In this document: one piece after another, positions 1 to 9,894 of the stretch
Layout of the letters: each line of letters opens with the position of its first letter
How positions within the stretch are numbered: position 1 is the stretch's first letter
Assembly: GCA_046309775.1 (NCBI GenBank)
Contig: JBKCOM010000040.1
Span: forward strand, 15,562 to 79,561
Source: JAIXWP01 sp046309775
Lineage (GTDB): Bacteria > Bacteroidota > Bacteroidia > Flavobacteriales_D > Sanyastnellaceae
DNA: 64,000 nucleotides
Direction of reading: 5' to 3'
The notes under the pieces: model-generated
Seen by the model: the letters and a program-made list of their open reading frames with translations, nothing else
Database searches by the model: none
Told to the model about the DNA's origin: nothing
Program-made: the position numbers and the translations under genes

Positions 1-3000
1 TCGCTGTTTCCACATTCGTCAGAAACTACATAGTTTCTGATGATACGACCTTGACATCCACCTGAAACGAAGTCATCTGAGTAATCAAATGAAATACTGT
101 TACAAACGTCAGTAGCTTCGATGAAGATACCCTCGTAGTCATCACATGGACGAGTAATTTCAACTAGACCAGTGATAGCAGGAGCAGTAGTATCTTCGAT
201 TGTGAAGAACTGATAGAAAGGATCAGAAACATTACCACATGCATCTGTTGCTGTGTAAATCAACGCTCCGTATGAATAACAAGAGTTGTCTACAAACAAT
301 GTTTCAGCAACAGCTATTTCAATAAGGTTGCAATTGTCAGTAGCAACAGGCTGAACACCCACTACATCTTCATCACACTCGAAAGTAAGCTGGTAAACAG
401 CATTTTCGAGGTCAAATTCTGGAGCAGTTGTATCAGCAACGTTGATTTCCTGTACAGCAACATCAGTATTTCCGCAGTTATCTGTAGCAGTGAATGTACG
501 TGTGATTACATAAGTGTTTGGACACTCACCGAAAGTTGTGTCAACTTCAACAGTTACTGTTGGAACTGAACACAAGTCGTCTGCAATTGCGTTTTCATAA
601 ACGAGCTCTTCATCACACTCAGCGTTATAGCTATCTGGGATAAATGTGAAGAACGGATTTTCAGTATCAACTACAGTGATGATTTGATCAACAGTGATAG
701 AGTTACCGCAATTATCTTCTGCAATCCATTGAGCGAGGTAATAACCAGTACAACCTTGAGCAAAATACTCGATAGAGTATTCAAACTCTACGTCATCGTC
801 ACAATTGTCAGTGAAGCTAACTTCAGCTACACTCCAGTCATTGTTACCGCACTCTACTTCAATATCAGTAGGCTCAGCTACTACTTCAGGTGCAGTCGCA
901 TCTGTCAAAGTAATAATTTGTTGAGCAGTTGCAGTATTACCACAAGCATCAGTAGCAGTGTAAGAGCGAATGATACGACCTTGACATCCACCAGATACGA
1001 TCTCATCAACAGATGTAATGGTTACATCTGAACAAGCGTCAGTAGCAGACACGAAAGTTCCTTCGTAATCATCACACGGACGCTCGATTTCAATTGCATA
1101 CTCGTTGAATGCAGGAGCAGTAAGGTCGCGAGTAATGATGAACTGGTTGAAAATAGTTTCATTACCACAAGCATCAGCTACGGTGTACTGACGGAGGATA
1201 CAATCTGTGATTGGACACTCAAGCTCAGCCTCTTCAACAGAGATGTTTGAAAGAGAAACAACGCCTGTACCCAAAGCATTATCAATAGCATTGATACCTA
1301 CAGCGAAGATGCTTCCTGCTGGTACTAATACAGTGCTAGAACCAGTTTGATATATTCCACCGTTTTTTTGGCTCAATTGAGTGAACTGGCCATTGATCCA
1401 ATATCCAAATGGATCGAAAAACGGTCCATTGACATCATTAGATTGGTAATTCCAGTTGAATGAAATATTCACTTGCTTAGCAACTACAGCAGCGGCTGTG
1501 AAGACATTTGACATGAATGAACCGTCTGAACCGATTACTTCAATATTTGATGGTAACTCGCTCAAATCTACAATACCATCTCCGCCGTTACGAACTTCAA
1601 ACCAAGGAGAAATTGTATTGTAATCAGCAAATGTCATAGTGATTTCACCTTCACAATTGTCTGTTGCAGTAGGATCAACAACTGGGATATCATCACCACA
1701 TTCAACAACAACCTCAGTCTGACCTTCTACTGAAGGAGCTTGAGTGTCTTGAACGTTGATAAGCTGAGTACCCAATACTTCATTACCACAGTTGTCAAAA
1801 CCTCTGAAGTGACGAGCTATGGTGTATTGATTTGCACATTCACCAGCAATAGTTTCAGTAGTGTATGCTACTTCTACCATGTCATCACAATCGTCACCAG
1901 CCACTGCCATTACAACAGCAGGAATTTCTTGGTCACATTCAATTGTTTGATCCTCTGGGAATGAAGTCCAGAAAGGATTAGTAGTGTCAACGATAGTAAT
2001 GGTTGCTGAAACAGATGTTTCGTTGAAACAGTGGTCAACAGCAGTCCAAGTGTAAGTTATAATTGTTTCACAACCATTGAAGGATGTTTCGATGTCTTGA
2101 GACACTTCCAATTCCATATCACAATTGTCAGAGAATGTAGCCATGCCCATTTCATATGGCTGACCACACTCTACTTCAAAGCTCTCAGGAGTGAAAGTAG
2201 CAATAGGATCTACGTTGTCGATCAAAGTAATTACTTGAACGGCAGTAGCAGAATTATCACAAGCATCTATAGCAGTGTACGTGCGAATCACACGACCAGC
2301 GCAAGCACCGCTAACCATCTCGTCTTCGAAAGTGATAGTTACTTCTGAACAAGCATCGCTAGCTGTAATATAAGTTCCTTCGTAATCATCACATGGACGC
2401 TCAATTTCATTTGCATATTCATCAAATGATGGAGCTGTGATATCACGAGTAACAATGAATTGGTTGAAGATAGTTTCATTTCCGCAAGCATCAGCTACAG
2501 TGTACTGACGAAGAACGCAATCAGTGATTGGGCACTCTACAGCAACAGCTTCAACCGCCACATTTGATAGAGTAACAGAACCCGCACCAAAGATGTTGTC
2601 CACAGCGTTTATTCCAACAGCAAAGATGCTACCAGCAGGGACTAATACAGTGGTTGAACCAGTTTGATTCATACCACCGTTATTCTGGCTCAATTGTGTG
2701 AAAACACCATTGATCCAATATCCAAACGGATCATAGAATGCACCATCTACGTCACTTGACTGATAGCTCCAGTTGAATGAAATATTCACTTGCTTAGCTA
2801 CTACTGCAGCAGCAGTGAAGATATTCGACATTTGACTGCCGTTAGAACCGATTACAGTAATATTGGATGGAAGACCGCTCAAATCTACAACTCCGTTTCC
2901 GCCATTGCGGATTTCAAACCATGGAGAAATAGTGCTATAATCTACATAAGACATAGTGATTTCACCTTCGCAGTTGTCAGTAGCAGTTGGGTCAATTACA

Positions 3001-5876
3001 GGAACATCATCACCACACTCAACGATGATTTCTTCTTGTCCTTCTACAACCGGAGCAGTAGTGTCTTGTACATTGATGAAAATAGTATGTGAAGATGTGT
3101 TGCCACACTCATCTACAGCAGTGAAAGTGCGCTCGATAACGTAGTTATTGATACAATCACCATCAACACGAACATCGTTGTGAGTGTATGTAGCTTCACC
3201 GCAGTTGTCAGAAACACCGATTATAGCAGCTGGAAGTTCGTCGTCACATGAAATTGTAATAGACTCTTCAAAATTGCTGAATGTTGGAGCTGTAGTATCG
3301 ATAATGTGAACCAATTGAGAAGCAGTGCTTACGTTTTCACAATAGTCAGTCGCCACCCAAGTACGGATAACATCATAAGACTGTGGACAGTTGTCATCAG
3401 TCATCACGATTTGTTCAGAGTACACGAGTGTTACATCGCCTTCACAGTTGTCTGTAGCGAATACATCACCTGAACCGAAGATGCTATCATCACCAGGCTC
3501 AACTTCAGAACATTCTACAGAAGTCTCCTCTCCTACTCCATTGATAACAGGAGCTGTAACGTCAACAATAGTAATGTACTGCTCTGCGGTTGCAGTGTTT
3601 CCACACTCGTCAGTTGCAGTATAAATTCTGTACAATACACCAAGACATCCACCTGAGTTCAACTGCTCAAGAGTAACTACAACTGTTGCTTCACCACAAT
3701 TGTCCGAAGCTGTAAGAATAGCTGGAAGATCTTCACAGTTAATTGAAGTATAATACTCATACTCATCAAATTCTGGAGCTGTTGTGTCAACAACGTTCAC
3801 TGTTTGAACGAAAGAAGAAGTATTTTGACAAACGTCAGTAGCAGTCCAAGTGCGAACCAAAGTATAGTATCCTGGACAGTTGCCTGCGATAGTATCCTCA
3901 ACAAAAGAAATGTTGAATTCATTACAAACATCGGTTGCAGTGAGAACTGGAGCCTCAACAACAGCGTTGCACTCATAAGTAACTTCTTCCGCTGGAAGGC
4001 TTTCAAAGGCAGGAGCAGTAGTATCTACGATTGATATTACTTGTGTACAGAAAGATCTGTTTCCACATACGTCAGTGGCAGACCATGTTCTTGTAATTTC
4101 TGTCAAACAAGTAGAAATGATATTTTCCTCTGCACCAACATAAGCCACAACAACATCTCCGCTGCAATTGTCAACAGCCGAAGGATTAGCTACTGCTGGG
4201 AGTTCTGTACCACATTCTAATGTAACAGCCTCTGGACAATCGACAAATTCAGGAGCAGTGTTGTCATCAACAATGATTTCTTGGCTCACGATTGAAGCGT
4301 TACCACAAGCATCTTGAGCTCTGTACAAGTAAGTGAATGAAGTATTATGAACGCAATCTTGTTCGAGGTTTGGTTCGCATGAAGCATCAGCATTCACGTC
4401 ACCAATACCATTGATAGCATTGCCATCCATGAAACCATTGAAGTAAAACCATGCAGAAAGACCGAAGTTACAGTTCTTGTTGTTAGCACCTTGACCAACT
4501 TGTAATCCGAAGTAGTAATTGATTGGCATGTGTTGGAAGTACAATACATCACCAGCATAATCACCAGCACCAGTCATCGATGAGAAATTGTTTACCATTT
4601 CGTAGTAAGTCCAATCTTCATTTTGACCAGATGTAACACAATTCATATCATCCTTGTAAGAACGGCCAAGAGCTGACCATTCTTCCCAATTCGACTTATT
4701 TTCAAACCAGAAATCAACTACGAATTGTTGGTTTGGATTTACATTGTTTGCGATAGTTCCAAACAAGTGAGCGGTACCGTCGGCAAACTGAACGAAGCTA
4801 CCACCATCAATAAAGTTGAACTGCGTAGAAGCAGCGTAACCTAATTGTTGAAGAGTTGGCAACCAAATAGCCCAATCTGGACCTGGACCGAAAGCCGTAG
4901 AAAGATCACAGCTAGAAGTTATTTCACCAGTATTGCTTTGGAATGAAGTTACATCAACAACACCTGAACAAGCGTCTAAAGCAGAAGCTTCTGCAGGTCC
5001 CGGAACACTTTCCAGACATTCTACAGTAATCACTGGTTCTACACCACTAATCACAGGAGCAGTAGTATCTACTACAGTGATTGTTTGGATGCAGGTAGCC
5101 ACTAAATCGCCATAGGTAGCAACCCATGTGCGAGTGATTACGCGAGTACAGTTGTTGAGTGATACCTCAGAATCAATGTATGTCAATTCAGCAGCACCGT
5201 TATCGTTGCAACTATTAAGTTCAACTTCTGGTGAACCTGTAATCTCGAGGTTGTTTTCTTGACCACATTCTACCGTTTCGTTTCCACTACAAGAAATCTC
5301 AAGTGAAGGAATACAAACAGGTTGACAGCTAACGCTGTAGTTGAATGGGCCACTATCGCCGTCAGCGATAGCATTGGTATCGTACCCTGTAACATATATG
5401 TAATATGTCACACCTTGCTGTGCAAAAAATTGCGCAAATGCGTTCAAAGATGGGCCTGAATCATCATCTTGAGTAACGCAAGTTCTTTGGTCGCAAGAAC
5501 CGCTATAAACAGCGACGAAGGTGTCCCAACCGCCGTTTTCTTGGGTTTCAGACAAAGAGATACTTACGTTTGCATTTGTACCGACATGTGAGAACCATAC
5601 CCCCGGTTCTACAGCATCGAAACTTCCGCCACAAAGCTCAATATTATCAGCTGTTGCAAATTCCGTGGAGCCATTGTAGGTTTCACCACAGTTGATGTTG
5701 ATAGCGCCGCTGCACAAGTCATTCGCTGGTGCAGGCGACTGAGCACTACTTTTCGCGGTGCCCCACAAAAACAAAATCACAGCTAAGGTGAATACCTTGG
5801 CTGCCCTGGAAATAGATGTAGACGTGAAGCGACTACAGACCTGATTTCCCCATGAAAACAATGTAGAATGTTTCAT
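1..5876 (-). CDS. Giant secreted HYR/Ig-like repeat surface protein (partial, 3' end outside window)
   Basis: The reading frame is open from an ATG at the right end through the left edge of the window, giving at least 1958 residues with no C-terminus visible. A signal peptide (hydrophobic stretch around residues 30-45 ending in SSAQ) is followed by a PPC-like beta-sandwich (about 50-190). After that come more than a dozen modules of the HYR/Ig-like type, recognised by the recurring pattern DACGN...Q.I.V.DTTAP...ECG. Two modules carry inserted domains with a DPFGYWING core like the choice-of-anchor sandwiches of other secreted proteins; these belong to a 439-residue internal duplication. In this phylum such proteins are large cell-surface or adhesin-like T9SS cargo; the sorting domain would lie left of position 1. 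The function is inferred from architecture only. There is no partner gene in view. Confidence 0.85.
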   Translation of the reverse strand, partial: MKHSTLFSWGNQVCSRFTSTSISRAAKVFTLAVILFLWGTAKSSAQSPAPANDLCSGAININCGETYNGSTEFATADNIELCGGSFDAVEPGVWFSHVGTNANVSISLSETQENGGWDTFVAVYSGSCDQRTCVTQDDDSGPSLNAFAQFFAQQGVTYYIYVTGYDTNAIADGDSGPFNYSVSCQPVCIPSLEISCSGNETVECGQENNLEITGSPEVELNSCNDNGAAELTYIDSEVSLNNCTRVITRTWVATYGDLVATCIQTITVVDTTAPVISGVEPVITVECLESVPGPAEASALDACSGVVDVTSFQSNTGEITSSCDLSTAFGPGPDWAIWLPTLQQLGYAASTQFNFIDGGSFVQFADGTAHLFGTIANNVNPNQQFVVDFWFENKSNWEEWSALGRSYKDDMNCVTSGQNEDWTYYEMVNNFSSMTGAGDYAGDVLYFQHMPINYYFGLQVGQGANNKNCNFGLSAWFYFNGFMDGNAINGIGDVNADASCEPNLEQDCVHNTSFTYLYRAQDACGNASIVSQEIIVDDNTAPEFVDCPEAVTLECGTELPAVANPSAVDNCSGDVVVAYVGAEENIISTCLTEITRTWSATDVCGNRSFCTQVISIVDTTAPAFESLPAEEVTYECNAVVEAPVLTATDVCNEFNISFVEDTIAGNCPGYYTLVRTWTATDVCQNTSSFVQTVNVVDTTAPEFDEYEYYTSINCEDLPAILTASDNCGEATVVVTLEQLNSGGCLGVLYRIYTATDECGNTATAEQYITIVDVTAPVINGVGEETSVECSEVEPGDDSIFGSGDVFATDNCEGDVTLVYSEQIVMTDDNCPQSYDVIRTWVATDYCENVSTASQLVHIIDTTAPTFSNFEESITISCDDELPAAIIGVSDNCGEATYTHNDVRVDGDCINNYVIERTFTAVDECGNTSSHTIFINVQDTTAPVVEGQEEIIVECGDDVPVIDPTATDNCEGEITMSYVDYSTISPWFEIRNGGNGVVDLSGLPSNITVIGSNGSQMSNIFTAAAVVAKQVNISFNWSYQSSDVDGAFYDPFGYWINGVFTQLSQNNGGMNQTGSTTVLVPAGSIFAVGINAVDNIFGAGSVTLSNVAVEAVAVECPITDCVLRQYTVADACGNETIFNQFIVTRDITAPSFDEYANEIERPCDDYEGTYITASDACSEVTITFEDEMVSGACAGRVIRTYTAIDACDNSATAVQVITLIDNVDPIATFTPESFEVECGQPYEMGMATFSDNCDMELEVSQDIETSFNGCETIITYTWTAVDHCFNETSVSATITIVDTTNPFWTSFPEDQTIECDQEIPAVVMAVAGDDCDDMVEVAYTTETIAGECANQYTIARHFRGFDNCGNEVLGTQLINVQDTQAPSVEGQTEVVVECGDDIPVVDPTATDNCEGEITMTFADYNTISPWFEVRNGGDGIVDLSELPSNIEVIGSDGSFMSNVFTAAAVVAKQVNISFNWNYQSNDVNGPFFDPFGYWINGQFTQLSQKNGGIYQTGSSTVLVPAGSIFAVGINAIDNALGTGVVSLSNISVEEAELECPITDCILRQYTVADACGNETIFNQFIITRDLTAPAFNEYAIEIERPCDDYEGTFVSATDACSDVTITSVDEIVSGGCQGRIIRSYTATDACGNTATAQQIITLTDATAPEVVAEPTDIEVECGNNDWSVAEVSFTDNCDDDVEFEYSIEYFAQGCTGYYLAQWIAEDNCGNSITVDQIITVVDTENPFFTFIPDSYNAECDEELVYENAIADDLCSVPTVTVEVDTTFGECPNTYVITRTFTATDNCGNTDVAVQEINVADTTAPEFDLENAVYQLTFECDEDVVGVQPVATDNCNLIEIAVAETLFVDNSCYSYGALIYTATDACGNVSDPFYQFFTIEDTTAPAITGLVEITRPCDDYEGIFIEATDVCNSISFDYSDDFVSGGCQGRIIRNYVVSDECGNS
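890..1740 (-). repeat. Internal duplication, copy 2 (about 439-residue period)
   Basis: This segment aligns with the segment 1317 bp to the right without net frame change (439 codons). It contains the choice-of-anchor-like domain (SFNWNYQSNDVNG, VPAGSIFAVGINA) and the following HYR-like module (RPCDDYEGT). Homology extends more weakly on both sides, so the true repeat is a multi-module block. Confidence 0.8.
2207..3057 (-). repeat. Internal duplication, copy 1 of the giant surface protein
   Basis: This is the partner of the copy 1317 bp to the left. It reads SFNWSYQSSDVDG and VPAGSIFAVGINA at the equivalent positions, with many silent differences. The duplication is therefore not recent, or it is under protein-level selection. 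Confidence 0.8.
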
Positions 5877-6124
5877 TCGGTTTAGTTAAATGTTAGGTTG
5901 TTAAATAATTAATGCAAGTCCGCAGAGCAGGGACCAAAGACTAAATAAGTGTTTTCAACGACAAATATGAGTATATTATCGACTAAAAAAAATATTTATC
6001 GAAGATTTTTACATTTTCATCGAAAATTTTAAATTAAGTAACTAACAATCAACCCTCTAATTTTGAACAAAAAATTAAGAATTCTAAATCATTCAGATGT
6101 TAGATATTTGTAAAAAAGAAATTT

Positions 6125-6898
6125 ATGAGCCAAAGAGGTATTTGTCAGTTGGCATGTATTCCCATTCGTAAGGAAGATTCTGATAAAAGTGAAATGACCA
6201 ATCAATTGTTATTTGGTGAAACAGTGGATGTTTTAGAATCAACTGATAAATGGCTTATGATTCGTTGTCACCACGATCAGTATGAAGGATGGGTAGATAA
6301 AAAGCAAATTCAATTTTTATCCGAAGGCTCTCCAAATTTGATTAAAACATCCACTGCACCGCTACTCATCGTGCGCAATGCCGAAGGTGGATTCAACTTT
6401 TTACCTGCGGGAAGCCAGTTACGCATAACCGGTGAAACTACTATTGAATGTGGAAACCGCACTTTTGAATGTTCTCGAGAAGACTTGCAAAACGCAACTC
6501 AACCTACTGAAATAACCCTTGGAGCATTAATGTTTCTCGATACGCCATATCTATGGGGCGGTCGTACATTGATGGGAATCGATTGCAGTGGTTTCACCCA
6601 GCTTATCTACAGAATGGCTGGAAAAAATATTCCTAGAGATGCCTATCAACAAGCTGAAACTGGCGAACTCATTGCGTTCATAGACGAAGCACAAACAGGA
6701 GATCTTGCTTTCTTTGACAATGCAGAAGGCAGAATTACTCACGTCGGAATTGTGATTCATCAGCCAAATTCAGGGGAAAAAACCATTATTCATGCTTCTG
6801 GTAAAGTGCGCATGGACCGACTGGATCATCAAGGCATCTTCAACATAGATTCCGGCGCATATTCTCATCAGCTGCGAACCATCCGCAGAATTAGTTAG
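6125..6898 (+). CDS. C40 family (NlpC/P60) peptidase with N-terminal SH3-like domain
   Basis: This 257-residue protein has no signal peptide. The N-terminal half is SH3b-like (QLLFGETVDVLES, then a GW.D motif). The C-terminal half is an NlpC/P60 cysteine peptidase with the catalytic Cys in GIDCSGF (near residue 155), the His in THVGIV and a third polar position in IIHASG. It resembles the YkfC-type gamma-D-glutamyl-diamino-acid endopeptidases that cleave peptidoglycan peptides during muropeptide recycling; the lack of an export signal suits a cytoplasmic recycling role. It is convergent with the next gene and the two stop codons overlap by a few bases. Confidence 0.85.
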   Translation: MSQRGICQLACIPIRKEDSDKSEMTNQLLFGETVDVLESTDKWLMIRCHHDQYEGWVDKKQIQFLSEGSPNLIKTSTAPLLIVRNAEGGFNFLPAGSQLRITGETTIECGNRTFECSREDLQNATQPTEITLGALMFLDTPYLWGGRTLMGIDCSGFTQLIYRMAGKNIPRDAYQQAETGELIAFIDEAQTGDLAFFDNAEGRITHVGIVIHQPNSGEKTIIHASGKVRMDRLDHQGIFNIDSGAYSHQLRTIRRIS

Positions 6899-7998
6899 AG
6901 ATTTTTTATTCTCGGTGATTTACCACTCTCCAATTTCAAAACCCCACGAGGGCAAACACTAGCACACACCCCACAACCTACGCAAGAAGCGCGAACTATG
7001 TTCTCTTGTCGTTGAGCATAAGCTCGCACATCTATGCCCATCTCGCAATAGGTGCTGCAGTTGCCACAACTAATGCATTGGCCACCATTTGTTGTAATTC
7101 GAAATCTAGAAAATAGCCGTTGTTGTATGCCCAAAATAGCCGCCATTGGACATCCGAAACGACACCAAACACGGCTACCTAAAATAGGATAAAACCCCGT
7201 GCCTACAACTCCACTAAACAAACTGCCGATAAAAAATCCGTACCATTGTCCATAGGTTTTTGAGGCGGCTCCAAGCACTTCTCCCTTTTGATACGAATTG
7301 ATCCACAACAAAACGGTAAGTCCTATAATCAAAGCAAGTACGGAATAAATAATTCCTTTCTCCAACTTCCACGCCTTGGTCGACTTATTACTCAATTGCC
7401 TGAATGAATCTCCTGCTGTCTCAGCAAGAGCGCCGCAGCCACAAACCCACGAACAATACCATCTTTTGCCAAAAAAATAAGTCAATATTGGTGTCACAAC
7501 AACGAGCATTATCACCGCCCAAAAGACCATAAAAACCCCGAGTTTGCCGCTCGACATCAAGTAATTTAAATCACTAGGAAAAAGATATTCTTTCTTTAAT
7601 GGCCAGAAATAAGAAAAATAAAATTCTGGCTCATTAAACTTCTTCAGTATCGCAGGCAATAAAAACGAAAAAATCAACTGAACTGCCATTAATACTGAGG
7701 TTCGAATCAAGTGGTACCGATTATTTCGATACTTAAAAATAAACTTCACTCCAAAAGTGACAACGAAAAAAGTATAGAGAAATCCATATAAAAACCATTG
7801 ATCAGACTTGGATCCTCTGAGCAGTAAACTCAATGGATTTAGCAATTCAATCAGACTCGTTAGATATTCAGGAAACCAATAAAGTAATATGTAAAATCCA
7901 GTGAGAATTGCTCCCACTGAATAACCTATCAAACCACGAGAGCTAACACTTCTGAACCATACTCCATGATTGTCCACTAATGCGAAATTATATGCCAT
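6895..7998 (-). CDS. Membrane 4Fe-4S ferredoxin-type protein (NapH/NosR-like)
   Basis: This 367-residue integral membrane protein has about five or six hydrophobic segments in its first 270 residues. Cysteine motifs WYCSWVCGCG and WCRFGCP lie at membrane-loop boundaries, as in NapH/NosR/CcoG-type electron-transfer proteins. The C-terminus carries two classical CX2CX2CX3C clusters (CISCGNCSTYC and CVGCGVCASVCP), each expected to bind a [4Fe-4S] centre. It lies 11 bp downstream of the flavin reductase gene on the same strand, so the pair probably passes electrons from NAD(P)H through FAD and Fe-S centres to or from the quinone pool. No terminal reductase is nearby, so the acceptor is unknown. 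Confidence 0.8.
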   Translation of the reverse strand: MAYNFALVDNHGVWFRSVSSRGLIGYSVGAILTGFYILLYWFPEYLTSLIELLNPLSLLLRGSKSDQWFLYGFLYTFFVVTFGVKFIFKYRNNRYHLIRTSVLMAVQLIFSFLLPAILKKFNEPEFYFSYFWPLKKEYLFPSDLNYLMSSGKLGVFMVFWAVIMLVVVTPILTYFFGKRWYCSWVCGCGALAETAGDSFRQLSNKSTKAWKLEKGIIYSVLALIIGLTVLLWINSYQKGEVLGAASKTYGQWYGFFIGSLFSGVVGTGFYPILGSRVWCRFGCPMAAILGIQQRLFSRFRITTNGGQCISCGNCSTYCEMGIDVRAYAQRQENIVRASCVGCGVCASVCPRGVLKLESGKSPRIKNL

Positions 7999-8009
7999 GC
8001 ATTTCTAAT

Positions 8010-9278
8010 TTAGAATTGAATATTTTCTTTATACACTGCTGAAAATTCTGGATCAAAAAGTACTTTTTCAAAATTGCTATTTAGAAAGTCTTTCGTAACA
8101 CCCTTTTTGATCCACTTATCCGCCACTTCATGGCGGATGCGTGTTACCAAGGATTGCAATCCTTGAAGTTTCCACTCAGAATCAAACCCGGCCCGAATAA
8201 TCGCATTTTCCTTTTGCCAAAACAATTGGTTCTGCTTTGTTGAATCAGAGCTAACATTTCCATAAATCTGATATTCTATGTCAAAAAATTTCGCCGAGTT
8301 GAACCAGATACCAGGATCATATTTCTTGGATTGTGACTTAACTATGTTAGCAGCCACACATTCGCCCATCAATCTGCCTGTGTACCAAACCGGTTCAATG
8401 GCGCGGCGTCCATTTGAGGGCGTGCGAAGTTCCGCACAGTCGCCTATTGCATAGATACCTTGAACGTTAGTTTCTAAGTACTCATTCACGAGCACTCCTT
8501 GTCTTGTTTCAATATGTGGTTCATTTATCCAGCCAATATTGGGCTCCACTCCTATCGTCAAACCAAGAAAATCTGTTTCCAAAATTTCCCCATCCACCAA
8601 TCGTACGCCGCAAATGGCGCCGTCTTTAGAAATTACTTCCTCAATTCCACTTGACTTAACCAAATCAATATGGTGGGAAGCGATATGGCGTTCCAAAATT
8701 TCTGATTCTTCGGATTGTACGACATTGCTATAAAAACGCTGATCTCTGATAATCATCGTCACATGAATGCCTTCTTTAACGAGCATTTCAGCAAGTTCAA
8801 TCCCGATTAATCCTCCACCTAAAACAACGGCTTTCTTGATTTTAGGCTGGCGGTATTTCTTTCCTTTGGTATATTCCCAAATACCGTCGAAATCCTGTTT
8901 TGAATACATACCAAAAACTCCCTTGCAATCGACACCACGGATATCTGGACGTTTGTAAGATGAGCCCGTGGCCAGAATGAGTTCATCGTAGGAAAGCTTT
9001 TCACCTCCTGACAACATCAACTCCTTTTTCTCGACTAAAACACGGTCAACATGTGCGTGCTTTAGGTTAATCTTGTTTTTTTTCCAAAAGTCTTTTTCGT
9101 AAGGCTCAATATGCCTCCACTCCATATCCCCCATGTATACATACATGAGAGCTGTTCGAGAAAAAAAGTATTCGCTTTCAGAAGAAACTACGGTAATAGC
9201 AAAATCCGATTTTTTTCTCAAATGCCTCGCAGCAGTAATACCTGCTACTCCATTTCCTATGATAACGATGTGCTTCAT
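8010..9278 (-). CDS. FAD-dependent NAD(P)H oxidoreductase
   Basis: This 422-residue pyridine-nucleotide-disulfide-oxidoreductase-fold protein has an N-terminal FAD-binding GNGVAG motif, a central NAD(P)-binding GGGLIG motif and the C-terminal FAD motif YAIGDCAEL. It has no CxxC redox-active disulfide after the first motif, which fits ferredoxin/rubredoxin or nitrite reductase-type flavin reductases rather than thioredoxin reductases. It is the first gene of a two-gene unit with the membrane 4Fe-4S protein and is divergent from the NlpE-like gene 55 bp away. It is likely the NAD(P)H-oxidising (or reducing) arm of that electron-transfer module. The substrate is not determinable from sequence. 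Confidence 0.82.
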   Translation of the reverse strand: MKHIVIIGNGVAGITAARHLRKKSDFAITVVSSESEYFFSRTALMYVYMGDMEWRHIEPYEKDFWKKNKINLKHAHVDRVLVEKKELMLSGGEKLSYDELILATGSSYKRPDIRGVDCKGVFGMYSKQDFDGIWEYTKGKKYRQPKIKKAVVLGGGLIGIELAEMLVKEGIHVTMIIRDQRFYSNVVQSEESEILERHIASHHIDLVKSSGIEEVISKDGAICGVRLVDGEILETDFLGLTIGVEPNIGWINEPHIETRQGVLVNEYLETNVQGIYAIGDCAELRTPSNGRRAIEPVWYTGRLMGECVAANIVKSQSKKYDPGIWFNSAKFFDIEYQIYGNVSSDSTKQNQLFWQKENAIIRAGFDSEWKLQGLQSLVTRIRHEVADKWIKKGVTKDFLNSNFEKVLFDPEFSAVYKENIQF

Positions 9279-9311
9279 AAACGTAAATCTATAGATTTAT
9301 CAGGCCTTGCT

Positions 9312-9319
9312 TATTTTTG
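9312..9319 (+). promoter_or_regulatory. Candidate -7 box (TATTTTTG) for the NlpE-like gene
   Basis: The box matches the Bacteroidota TAnnTTTG element 14 bp before the chosen ATG. There is no convincing -33 TTTG at the usual distance. Confidence 0.4.
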
Positions 9320-9333
9320 TGAAAAATATTTAC

Positions 9334-9894
9334 ATGAAATTTAATATACTGCTGTTTACTGCATTGCTGTTTGTCTCTTGTAACAATCAAGCCAATGAGG
9401 TAAAGAATGAAGAGCAAAAGAAAAGCGAACAGCCAAATGAACTAAAAATAGGTAACAAAATCATCACAAAGAACCCACTGATTGGAACCTATATGGGAGA
9501 GCTTCCATGCGCTGACTGCAAAGCAATCAAAACTGTTTTGACGCTGGGTGGAGCAAATTTCGCGAATTATACCGAACGAAAGATTACGATTGGTAAAGGA
9601 TCAGCTAAAATAATCAACGGTATTTGGTCCGTGAATGCAGATAGCACTTTGATTACGATTGTAGGAAGAGAAACAAATGGGGAAAAACTCTTTTTCAAGC
9701 GAGAAGGAAAAAGTTTGATCCCAATGAAGTCTGAAACAGAGCGCGCGGATTGTGGTGAAATCAACTGTGCACTCGTGAAAACGGAAGCAAAGCCTATCAA
9801 TGCCGCGGATGCAATCAAAAAGGCGAAAGAGCAAAGCGCTGAAAAGAAAGGAGTGAATGGAAGTTTTGAAAAAGTAGAATCTTTAAAAAAATGA
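9334..9894 (+). CDS. NlpE-like copper-resistance lipoprotein
   Basis: This 186-residue protein starts at the ATG that gives a clean lipoprotein signal: a short hydrophobic stretch followed by the lipobox LFVSC. A longer in-frame start exists upstream but would bury the signal peptide. The mature domain begins with GTYMGELPCADC, the CxxC-containing signature of the NlpE N-terminal domain, which in enterobacteria senses envelope or copper stress. The C-terminal domain of E. coli NlpE is absent; instead there is a lysine- and alanine-rich tail. It overlaps mtaB by 4 bp (ATGA), so the two genes are translationally coupled. Confidence 0.8.
   Translation: MKFNILLFTALLFVSCNNQANEVKNEEQKKSEQPNELKIGNKIITKNPLIGTYMGELPCADCKAIKTVLTLGGANFANYTERKITIGKGSAKIINGIWSVNADSTLITIVGRETNGEKLFFKREGKSLIPMKSETERADCGEINCALVKTEAKPINAADAIKKAKEQSAEKKGVNGSFEKVESLKK

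Noticed and set aside
684..4034. Several plus-strand open frames of 60-115 codons within the giant gene
   Set aside because: They lie antisense to a continuous minus-strand reading frame with clear protein repeats; they recur at repeat spacing only because the coding repeats recur.
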